From: Phyto melanocephala
Lineage: Eukaryota > Arthropoda > Insecta > Diptera > Rhinophoridae
Direction of reading: 5' to 3'
DNA: 64,000 nucleotides
Assembly: GCA_941918925.1 (NCBI GenBank)
Contig: OW799233.1
Coordinates: 44,196,275 to 44,260,274, forward strand
Positions 26,401 through 38,400 of the stretch are shown here, piece after piece (within the stretch, counting starts at the first letter, position 1; the number at the start of each line of letters is the position of its first letter). The translations under genes and the position numbers were made by a program. Below the pieces are notes generated by a model that worked only from the letters and a program-made list of their open reading frames with translations, was not told the origin of the DNA and did not search any database.

Positions 26401-29400
26401 ACGGTGTTCCGTTGTTCCCAAGCCTCAAGTTATAGGTCGGAAAAAACTTCTTACTAATGCGGACGCCCGTCTAATGATAAGAGAAATTAAAATAGATAAG
26501 TTTTTAGCACCAAAAGATGCTTCGTTAGCAATCGGAAAACCCGTTAGTCGGTGGACAGCATGTAGAGCCCTTTGCGATATTGCAGCAGTAAAAAAAACAA
26601 AAACCTGTATTGTCGGAAAAAAATGTAAAGGCATGGTTAAAATTTGCCAAAGAGCACAAAACTAGGACAGTGGACGACTGGAAACGTGTGATCTGGCCAG
26701 ACGAATCCAAATTTAACCGTTTCCAATTCGACGGTAAACAATATTGCTGGCGCCGCCCTGGTGAAGAAATTCAAAGGCGCCATGTGTAGAAAACTTTGAA
26801 GCACGGGGGAGAAAACGTCGTGGTATGGGGTTGCTTTACGTGATGGGACCTTGGACCACTGCAAAAAATTGATAACATAATGAAGAAAGAAGACTATTTG
26901 AGAATTTTGCAGACTTATCTTTCCGATTTTTTAGATAAGACCGCCTATCCTGCAGAAGAAGTAATTTCTCAGCAGGATGGTGATAAAAAACACACGTCCA
27001 AAATCGTGAAAGAATAGCTTGGCGACCAAAATTTTCAATTATTGCAGTGGCCAGCACAAATTCCCGACCTCAATCCGATTGAGAATTTGTGGTCAATCGT
27101 AAAGAGACGGTTGGGACAGTACCAATCAGCCCCTACGAATTTGGACGAGCTTTGGCAGCGGATCTAAAATGAATGGAAGTATATTCCAAAAGAAATTATA
27201 CTGAAATTGTTGGAGAGTATGCCAAATCGCATAAATGATGTCTTACAAAATAAAGGGCTTTGGACTAAATATTCAAAATATTCGTATTTCGCAAGATTTT
27301 TCAAAGGTGCAAAATTGAGTACATTGGAGTTGTTTTCGTTTTCTTTATTTTTTTCTTAGAAATTGATGCTTTATGTTTTGAATTTTACACTGTTTTGTTA
27401 AAAAAAGCTTTATTACTTTTATTTCTATTACATAAAAAGTGCTCAAAGTACAAACTTGTACTCATTTGTGCACCTCACTGTATATATTCTGAATGCTCAA
27501 TGGGAGTCGATTGAATCATAACCTTCTTCCGTGTGTTGGTTGAAATCAACTTTTAAAAGCCCCCACATGTTACTCATATCTGTATGTGGTATCATTGTTT
27601 TGCCAATACTTGTGAATTAATCGCTATTGAAATCCAGCACGATCGCCCCATAACTTTCTAATATATGAGCAAATAAACACGACTCCTCTGTGTTTATCCA
27701 TATTTTTACCACGAAATCCAAAATTTTTAATTTTTGCTATTTTTATAGGAACGCTATCCCTCTTGGGATATTCTTTAACATTTTTGGATAAATCGGTTAC
27801 TAAACGACAAAGTTATAGGCAAAAATAATTTTTGAAAATAATATTTATTTTTTTTTCATATCACAAAGATCATATCTTATGAATTTTTGGACAAACCTAA
27901 AGACACTAGAATACAAGCCGTGGTCTTAAAATTTACGACTGACACATCGATTTGAAACTAACTGAGTTATAAGCACAAAAATGCAAATGTTTTGGTGTTT
28001 TTCCTAAAAATTACAAACAAAAACCGAATTTTTCATCGTCTGGACAAGATTCGGAAGAACGATATGGGTATCAAAATAAAGGGCTTGACTAGCAGAATAA
28101 ATGAACAATTTTAATATCTAAAATGGCCGCCACTACAAAATAGCGTACAATTTATTTTTATATGGCTCAAATCTAGCAATTAAAAATTTACTCACATCAA
28201 CAAAAAGAATTTGGCCAGTAGAATACAGTAAACAATGAAAAAGTTTAAATCCAAGATGGCATCCGAAGTAAAATGGCGGATATGTAGTTCAAAAAATAGT
28301 AATTACGGCTTTGGCTCCCCTTTAACCCCCACAATATGGGTATCAAATAAAAAGGCTTGACTAGTAGAATACAGTGAAATATGGAAAAGCTAAAATCCAA
28401 CATGGCGTCCTAAACAAAATGGCGGATATTTTTTTTCTGAACCCATCAATATGGGTATCAAATAAAAGGGCTTGACTACTAGAATGCAGCTAACTATAAA
28501 AAATTTCAAAATCAAAGATGGCATCGGAACAAAAAAAAAAAAAAGCAAAATTGCATTTAACACTAAATTTAAGCTACGATGTGGTCACTATTCCTACATG
28601 ATAGTGAAGGGTATTATTAGTTTCGTCACGGCCGACTATAGCGTTCTTATTTTATATTGAAACTAGAAAAGCCCGGCGCGCGTTGCTACGCCCCCCAATG
28701 ATTAAAAATGTATTTTGATCTTAAATTGAATATCAAGTGCAAAAAGCTAAAATCTATAACTTTTTTTATGGGCGTGGCCGTGCCTACTTTTCTAATCACG
28801 AAAGTATACAGTCATGACAGCTGAATATGTGTGCAAAGTTTCACAAAAATCGGTCCAGTGCAAGTACCTCAAAATTATAACTTTTTTTCTGGGCGTGGCC
28901 GTGCCCACTTTTCTAATCACGAAAGTATACAGTCATGACAGCTCAATATGCGTGCAAAGTTTCACAAAAATCGGTCCAGTGCAAGTACCTCAAAATTATA
29001 AATTTTTTTATGGGCGTGACCCTGCCCACTTTTCTAATCACGAAATTATATAGTCATAGCAGCTCAATATGTGTGCAAAGTTTCAGAAAAAACGGTCAAG
29101 TGCAAGTAGCCAAAAATTATAACTAATTTTTATGGGCGTGGCCCCGCCCATTTTTTGCCACCCAAAAACCCTGGAATCCGTGGAATGTGTACAACAACTT
29201 GTCAAAGTTTGATTCCGATCGGTTTTACAGTTTCGGAGTCTATAGCTAACACGCACACACACACACACACACAAACACACACATAGATTGTAAAATTTTG
29301 GTAGCGTGACTTAAAAGAAAATTTAAAGTTTGCAAGAAGGCAGCAAACTTTGCAATTGCCAATTAAATGTTAAGAAAAGGAAGTAGCTGCAAAGTATCTT

Positions 29401-32400
29401 TGGCTTTATTCCTTGTTGGTCCTCAGCAGTTGGCACTAAAGTTCTATGGCATATGCAGAAGAAGTCTGGAAATTAAATTTAGGTTACGGTAAATAAGAAA
29501 CAATACAGCACATTAAGTTCGAATAATTCACGTTAATGAAAACCATGTTTTTTGAAACAATCTAGAGAATATCAGATTTATTATGGATATTAAGTGGAGA
29601 AAAAGCCAACCAATGACAATTACGAACGCAGAATCTTCGATAGATTATTTACCAATCAATAATATTTTTAGAAATCTTTTTACCACAACTCTTTTTATAT
29701 ACTGGCTGGCCTAAATACAAGTAAATTTTGTAAAATTAAAATGAACTAAACTTATTTTCTTTTTTATATTTTTATTTTATTTACTAGCGGAATATGGACC
29801 GCTCTGCTGGCCTCAACAAAGTTGTTGCATTTCATACATTAGGGAAATATAGATTTCAATATTAACTGAAACCACTCGTTGGGTATGCAATAATTGTCAT
29901 AAAAAGAATTTTATTCGTATAAGGGTATCACTCCCCCTTCTCCAAACCTTACCATTTTTGGATCTTATTAAGAAATTGTTTTTGAAAGTAGCTCAAACTA
30001 ACTTTGACACAAAGCAAAATTACAACTTTCCAGAAATTACATCAAATGCATTTTGTGTTAAGGGGGAGGATTCATTGTGATGCCAATGTACTTCTACTCT
30101 GATCCTATCGATTTTGTGCGCGAAAACTAAAAATTATAGTTCTGCCGATATGTCATTAAGTATATTTTCTTTGCATTGAAAGTACCACGCCCCACCATTT
30201 GATCCTATCTTTCCATTTGAATGAATTGTAAAATTTTTATTATCAGGATGGAAAACTCGATAACATTTATTGTTCCCGAAATAAATTACATGATTTTTTT
30301 AGGGGGGTTATCACTTCCCCTGCTGCTATCGTATCATAATTTCTTCATGTTGAAGGTGCCACGCCCATTATTATTTTCCACCTCATATTAAACTTAACTT
30401 TGCAAGTTATCGTAATACGCGACACGAATTTTAAAGACTTTAGGTATTACAGTACTCTGAATATCCGGAAAAAACTGTTGATTTCTTATGGGAGGTGGGT
30501 GCCACACCCACTTCAAAATTTGTTTAAGATTCATTGATTATTAAAAAATTCGTTATCGGATTTTTTATAAATTCAAAAATAGTGAGCGTATTTTTTTCTT
30601 TCTTTAAATTTTTCCTAAGTTGTTTTACGACAAACATTGAGATACAAATAGCGAAATTGGTGCAGCCGTTCTTAAGTGATGCGATTACCAATGAACGTCA
30701 TTTGATTTTTATTTATATAGATTAAGTTAATCGATAAAGATAATAATAATAATAAAACACGATTTTATCCAAGTGGCCGTGTCGGCTGGCTTCGAAGTCC
30801 ATTTTTCCAACACTTTGTTCACGGTTATTGATCCTATCACACCAAGGGTGCTTTACAAGAAGGGACCAAATCGCAGCTCGGAGGCAACCAATTGGTATCA
30901 TCAAGATGGCTGACAACACAATTAAAGGATTAAGTGCGCAAAATACCAATTCTGTAAATGGACCACCACTTCATTATCCACATTAAACATTCACTTTCTG
31001 TGGTTGCATTGGCTTCTCAGCAATGACGTCTGGGTTTTTTTTTAACCCGAGATCCGAGATTTCATTTGTAATTTCCAAAATCTAAAGCCATAACGAAATG
31101 GATTGGATAATCGTTAGCCATCAATTGCTGTGCCAATTGTACCACTGAGATCATTGTAAAAAATTTTAATTATACTGATGCGAAGAAGTTGTTGATATCG
31201 AGAACGAATCGATGTTCTTGGGTTAAGTTGCACACTTTCAACCACAGCAGCCACATTTTTGTCGGTACGCAGTGCATGACGATGGTGACCATTAATGTTA
31301 TCCACTAGCAAGCCACACTCAAGCGCACATTGTTTGCAATACAAATCGGAAAAAATCTCTCACTGTCAAAAAAAACATATAATCTAAAAAGACACTTGTT
31401 TTTGGACCACTTTTTATATCGTCTCATATCTGACAACAAAAAAATATCATACAAATTTTAGCATAAAACTCAAACCAATAATTATATGCCATTTTAAACT
31501 CTAGTAAACAGGCCTATCTTTATGCATCTCTAAATTCATTTAGTTTTCATTTCTCTAATAAATTAAATAAATTCTTTCTCGCTCACAATTGCCTAAATTA
31601 AATTATGATTAAGATGTAGAGTTGCCGCTATTGTGAGATTCCACCACTAACAAAAAGCTTTAACAAAAATATTCCCAACAAATAAACTTTAATAATTAAA
31701 TTTTTTTTTCCAAAATTGTGAAATTTTAACAAATTATGCTTTTGAAAACAAAAAAATCTTTTAAACATTTTGCGAAATTTTCTAAAACGTTGTGTTTTAA
31801 TTTTTTCCTTTCTATGTCTGTTTCTTGCAGAAAAAATGTCAAAGATCTACTTCAGCAGCAGCTCATCTCAGTGGAACCAGTGATAAACATAAAGAAAACT
31901 CAACTGATCGAAGTGACAAAGATGATAATAGAAATATCATTGAACAAAATCCCAGTATAACACCCATTAACTCTCCTAGCCGAATCATGGACCACAACTC
32001 AAATGGATCATTAACTTTATCACCCACCATAGCAGGTTCTTCGGCTTCTAACGTCACCGCTTCCACAGCAGCAGCAACAACAAACATAAATTTAAACTCC
32101 AATTCCAATTCGAATTCCTCATCCTCCGCTGCCAGCGATAAGAAGCAAAAGAAAACGGTTACATTTAAAAATGTACTCGAGACAAGCGATGATAAAAGTG
32201 CGGTTAAAAAGTTCTACAATCCAGATAACCGCAAGCCCCTGGTATCGATTATTAAAAAAGAATGTTTAAATCGCCCTCTAATGTATACGAGAAATAGTGA
32301 ATGTATTGTCCGACCATCAAGGCTCACCGAAATACTCAAAAATAATTCAAATATCGATAAATTAAATTCATTAAAGTTTCGTTCAATTCATGCGCCAACA

Positions 32401-35400
32401 TTGTCGTCCGAAAGTTGTTCGGTATTGGCGGGTCCTTTGTCGCGTGTCTTTGGAGCGCCCAGTGAAGAGGAGGACAACAAACAGCGACAAAATATCAATT
32501 TTCGTTTAAGTAAAGAACAAAGCGATGAGGAGGATGATGACCCAGATGATGAAGACGAGGACGATGATGAGGATGGAGAGGAGGAGGAGGATGTGGTAGA
32601 TGAAAAGGAGACTGAACACGATGGAGAAAAAATTAATGAAGAGAAAGCTGATGATGTCATGATGGAAAAACAGAATTTAGAAACAGAAAGTAAACTCAAG
32701 CTAAAAGTTTCATGCGAAGATGATGAACAAGATCAACAATTAATTGTGGATAAGCACTTTGTGTTGCCCAAACGTAGTTCCCGTTCTTCACGTGTTATTA
32801 AACCTAATAAACGCTTAATAGAGGATGGTATCATCTGCAAAAAAAGTATTTTGAAAAGCGCAACCAGCGCAATAGCTAGTGCCGGTTTAAGCACAAAAGA
32901 AGATAAACTAAATGCTACCGCTCAACAACCAAATTATTTTAGTTTGGGAGACTATAATACCAAGGAGAGTAATGGTGGCACGAAAAGTGAGTTTACCCAA
33001 ATCTTGTTTCTGTTTAAAAATTTTTAAAAATTTCTCTGTAAATTTATAGAAAATGTTCTCATTTGACTTTTATTTTTTATCACTTTGTTTTCTTAGATTC
33101 AAAATCCTCCAAAGAGATGAGTTTGGACAGTGCAAAACTTTCATCAGCATTTTCCTCCAGCTCAAATGCTTTTTCGAATTTTGGCAGTCATAGCAGCTCA
33201 TTAAAGCCCAGTAGTTTTGTTTTAAGACAACCTCGACTACAATTCGAATCTTTAACGAATTCCACAACCACCACAACAACCGCTACCAGTGAACGCAATA
33301 ATACCTCAAGTGTAGCTGTAGCCGCTGCAGCCTTATCCGCTTCATTGCCTAAATCTTTGCAACAGGCCATATCATCATCTGCTGCGGCTGGCGCAGCTCT
33401 TAGTGCAACAGGATCTTTGTTGTCGCCTACATTTTCCTTAAACGGTACCAATGCTGTAAAAAATAATATCAACACCAGTGAGTAGTTTCGAAAAAATTAA
33501 TGTTTATTTAAATTCTTATAACTTGTGTGCATTCGATTACAGTTCCGGTTTCTACTTCCTCCTCGCCAGCCCATCAATGTGCTGTTTGTTCTTCCATGAT
33601 ACATTCAAAAAACTTGTCACAAGCCAACAAGTATGTGGAACTAAGCTGTGAACATTGCCGTAAATTCATATCGAAAATTGCCAAGAAATCTCTTGCCATA
33701 CAAAATTCACCCTCAATGAAAAACATTCAGCTGCAGTGCAAATCAGATGGTAAGTATTAATTTAAAGTGATTAATTTTGTCTAAAGCGAAACCGAACAAT
33801 TGTGAAAAATCTTTTAAAACAACCATTCTTTTAATGCACTCGTTGCCTTATCCAGGAAACTGTGTGATTTTGCAGCTTAACAATAAAGTCGGTCATTTGA
33901 AAAATTTCAAGAAAATTTACAAAGAACGTTGTAGCTACTGCTGGTTGAAAAAGTGTCTGCAAACTTTGCAGTTGCCAAAAGTAAGGCTAAATGCAGTGCT
34001 GCCGCTGCTGAGTAATTCGAACTCGAACAGCATGAGTAACAAGTCTACCCTGCAAGATATCAAATCTAAAAAAGACTTGGTTGATGATGCAGCCAAAGTA
34101 ACGGGGGCCATCAAATGGAAACCTTTGGTGGATTCTTGTACAACTGCTGCGACTAGCACTTCTCTGGCGGAAACTCTAAAATTGAATTTGAAAACGAATC
34201 CTTTGGTTGAAAACAATATCACCTTTGGCAGTATACCTTTGCTAAGACCGGCCATATTGGAAAATCCGCTATTCCTAAAGACAAGCGTGGAAACTAAACT
34301 GGAAAAGGTCGACAAAAAGCCTTTGGACGTTTTAAGGGAGTTCAAAACTGAAAAGGCCGAACCTATGTCGTCGGAAACGAAAACAGCGCAGGTCTTTAGA
34401 ACCACAACCAAGAAGAAAGAGAAATATTTGGATAAGGAACGCAAGGAAGTGAGAATAAAGGAAATGCTTTCGCCAAAAGCGGAAAATGATAAGACAAATG
34501 AGTTTAGGGAGAAGCAAGAGTTTTTCACAAATGATTTAAAGGAGGCTAAAAATGATGAGAGCTTAAATTCAACCCCTGCAATGGCGACAACAGCTGCAGT
34601 TTGTCTAACCGGCACTACTAACCAAATATGCTCTACTACAACTTCCTTAACTACCGCCACATTAACAACTGCTTCTAATGCTACGCAAAGTATGGCGGGA
34701 GACAAACGTCAGCGTATTGATTTAAAGGGCCCTCGTGTGAAACACGTCTGTCGTAGTGCTTCTATAGTTTTGGGCCAACCCTTAGCCATGTTTGGCGAGG
34801 AAGGTGATGAAACGCCATTAACTGAAGAACAATTACAGCAGAGCCTAGAGCAAACGGAAACAAAACTTTCAATCACGGATGAAAATGACAATTGTGCATC
34901 TTGCAAACCGCAACAATTAACAACAGAAGACACTTGCACCGCGGCAGAACCACCTCCTTTAAAGGCAGTTAAGTTGGAGAAAGTAGAAAACACTTCGAAG
35001 GGCTTGGTGACAGTGTCAAAACTATCACAGCGACCTCATCATTACAATACCCAATTGACAGCATACAAGAAACAGATTAACAGCCAAATGAATTCCTCAC
35101 TGCTAACACAGCGGGTGCGCAAGGAACCGCAAATGAAATGCAAACTTTTAATCTCCATAGATTTTTGGGAAAACTATGACCCAGCTGAAGTGTGCCAAAC
35201 TGGTTTTGGTCTTATTATTACGGAAACGGTGGCGCAGCGCGCCTTATGTTTCCTCTGCGGTTCGGCGGGTCAGGAACCCTTAATATTTTGTTCATGCTGC
35301 TGTGAACCATACCATCAGTATTGCATCCAGGATGAATTCAATCTTAAACATGGTTCGCTGGATGACACCCTGTTGCTCAATGATAGTTGTCTCAGTGTTA

Positions 35401-38400
35401 TGGGGCTAAGCTCTAATACAAATAGCGCAATTGCCAAACTTAATTGGCTTTGTCCGAGGTGTACGGTGTGCTACACCTGTAACATGTCTTCCGGTGCTAA
35501 AGTGAAATGCCAGAAATGTCAAAAGAACTATCACTCTACATGTTTGGGTACCAGTAAACGTTTGTTGGGAGCCGATCGTCCCCTAATCTGTGTTAACTGC
35601 TTAAAGTGTCGTTCCTGTTCCACGACTAAGGTAACTAAATTTGTAGGTAATCTACCCATGTGCACCAATTGCTTCAAGTTGCGCAAAAAGGGCAACTACT
35701 GTCCGGTATGCCAGAAATGTTATGATGACCAAGATTTCGATTTAAAAATGATGGAGTGTGGCGATTGCCATCAGTGGGTGCATGCTAAATGTGAAACCTT
35801 AACGGACGAGCAATATAATCTGCTAAGTACGTTGCCAGAGTCCATAGAGTTTATATGTAAAAGATGTTCCCGCAAATCGGAGGATGCTAAACAGAGAGCG
35901 CGCGAATGGCGTGAGGCAGTAAAGGAGGAGTTCAAGTCCAATTTAATGAGTGTATTAAAGCTGCTCAGCAAATCACGTCAGGCGTGTGCCCTACTAAAGT
36001 TAAGTCCGCGCAAACAAATGAAATGTGCATGCAGTTCTAACACTTCCGTATCGTGTAACAATAAATTTCAACCGAAATCTTTGCAATTCTCTACACCATC
36101 TTCTTTAACAGGAGGCGATAATGTGCAAGATCCTTTAGCCGTCAACAGCAATATTGACATTTATGAGTTTGATGATCGCGAAAGGGAACAAGTCACTCTA
36201 AATCATCACTCGTCCTCCATGGACTTGCAAAATAAAAAGTGTTTGTGTCAGTCTCAAATGGCGGCGGGCCAAAGTCTTTTAACGCTGGTAGAGATAAAAC
36301 ACAAAATCTCAAATGGTTTGTATGTGTCTTTGGCGGAATTTAATTATGACATGAATTTGGTGATACAACAGGCTAATTGCGATGATTTGGTTATAGTGTA
36401 TAAGGAAATTTTAAGTGAACAATTTCCCTGGTTTCAAAACGAGACCCAAGCTTGCACTGATGCCTTAGAAGAGGACATGTATGAATCAGCGGGAGGAGCT
36501 TATGGTCTCAACACCTCTATTGACAGTGAGTCCGACTACAATATGGATTGCTTACCTTCGCAACAACAGCAACAGGATGACAAAGATAGATCAGTCTTAT
36601 TGGCAGAGTTGCCTCAAGATTTGGAAGAGCACTTGTATAATATAAAATCTCGTACGGACGCTAGAATATGTTTATTTTGTCGTCGTACCGGCGAGGGTTT
36701 GATGGGAGAGGAGTCGCGTTTACTGTATTGTGGCCACGACTGCTGGGTCCACACCAATTGTGCTTTATGGTCTGCCGAGGTTTTCGAAGAGATCGATGGC
36801 TCTTTACAAAATGTCCATTCGGCGGTGGCAAGAGGACGCATGATTAAATGTTCGGTATGTGGTAATAGAGGCGCCACAGTTGGCTGTAATGTTAAATCAT
36901 GTGGCGAACATTACCATTACCCTTGTGCTAGATCTAAACAGTGTGCCTTTCTCGCCGATAAATCCATGTATTGTCCACAACATGCGGCCAGTAACAGCAA
37001 TTCAAAAACCAGTTTTGAAAGACATTTTGAGGTAACCCGACCGGTCTATGTGGAATTGGAACGCAAGCGTAAAAAGCTTGTGGAACCCTCTAAAGTACAA
37101 TTTCATATCGGTTCTTTAGAAGTCAAGCAACTAGGTCACATCTTACCCAGATTCTCGGATACCTATGAATCTTTGGTGCCTGTCAATTTCCTATGCTCTC
37201 GTTTGTATTGGTCTTCCAAGGAACCTTGGAAAATAGTTGAATACACGGTACGAACTTATATATACAACAGCTCATCGTCTACCTTAACTAATGGTGCTAT
37301 AGATTTGGGTAAAAATTTTACAGTTGATCACTCGCAAAACAATGCCTCTCAAATACAACTTGGCCTAACACAAATACAACAGTGGCATTTGAGTTTGGCA
37401 AAAGGAGATTATGAAACGGCCGAGGAATATGACTATTTAAATAGTTTTCCTTCGCACACCTACTCGTCCTCCTGTACGGGCAATAACACCCAAGAAACCA
37501 ATAACACAAATGAAGAGGAACCCCAAACGAATGCCGATTTATTGCCTCCTGAAATTAAAGATGCCATATTTGAGGATTTACCGGGAGATCTTTTAGAGGG
37601 CATTTCCATGTTGGATATTTTCACCAAATGCATGAACTATGAGGATATGGCCCAAGGTGAACAGTCCAAAGATGGTGTTAACAACCAACAGCTATCGGAT
37701 GAAGATACCATGACTTCCATAGGAGCCTTCACCAAACAATTAACCGCGGAGTTTAACGGCAACTGGAGTGGTTCCACTAATCACAACCATGTGGAAGATG
37801 CGTTGCTTAGTACCACCACGGTGACGGCGGCCCAAGCAGTTAAATTGCAAAAACTTAAAAAGTCCTCTTCCCCTGTGGTGAGTTGTGAGGCAAATGCTAA
37901 AAGTGCCATCAAGAGAAGGAAGATTTCCGAAAATATGCTAATAACACTCAACAATCATCAGCGTTCGCAGAAAAAAGAAGTGAACTCTGTAACGCGTAGA
38001 CTAGACATGGATGGTACAAATAAGCGTACCTTCACGTGGAGTGCGGAGAAAAGATACAATTTGGATTGCAATCAAACGGATAGTAAAATTAAACTAATGC
38101 AAGTTGATGGTGTAGATGACAGCATTACCGAGTATCGTTTTGTCACACAAGAGCCTTCACAGACGGCCGTCAAATGTGAAAGATGTCAATGCACTTATCG
38201 TAATATTGAATCATTTCAAAGGCATTTAAATAACTGTGAGCCACTGTCATCCTCCACTAGCGAATCAGAATCGGAACACAATTCGCAAACTCCAGAGGTA
38301 ACCCATCCCACTGCACAGGCCTTAACATTTGAACAATTACAGGAATTAAATAATAAATTACAGCAGCAGCAGCAACAGCAAAGATCCAACCAAATGCCTT

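Larger units (their letters stand above)
25589..27480 (+). mobile_element. Tc1-family element, both ends present, with nested MITE
   Basis: Terminal inverted repeats CAGTGAGGTGCACAAATGAG (25589) and the matching inverted copy ending CACCTCACTG (27480) are flanked by TA duplications. The repeats stay almost identical for about 39 bp. Length is 1,892 bp; without the nested 315-bp MITE it is about 1.58 kb, normal for Tc1. It carries a degraded transposase on the plus strand. Confidence 0.9.
28663..30721 (-). mobile_element. non-autonomous Helitron, both termini present
   Basis: On the minus strand it begins TCTATATAAATAAAAATCAA (from 30721) and ends with a GC-rich segment around GCAACGCGCGCCGGGC and CTAG at 28666-28663. 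The flanking bases are A and T, as expected for a Helitron inserted between A and T. There is no Rep/helicase coding sequence in the 2,059 bp, so the copy is non-autonomous. A 121-bp tandem repeat lies near its 3' end. Confidence 0.75.
5421..31830 (+). other. trx: trx intron 1 (26.4 kb, transposon-filled)
   Basis: Donor GTAAGT at 5421 and acceptor TTTCTTGCAG ending 31830, phase 0. About half of the intron can be assigned to recognisable mobile elements on both strands, several nested in each other. The unassigned parts are AT-rich and show no host-gene signature. Unassigned stretches longer than 300 bases include roughly 13.7-15.5, 15.7-16.5, 20.0-20.7, 22.65-23.55 and 24.1-25.58 kb. Confidence 0.9.

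Noticed and set aside
28814..29126. Overlapping plus frames with repeated YVCKVSQKSVQCKYL-like peptides
   Set aside because: They are the 121-bp tandem repeat of a Helitron read in frame, not a repeat protein.
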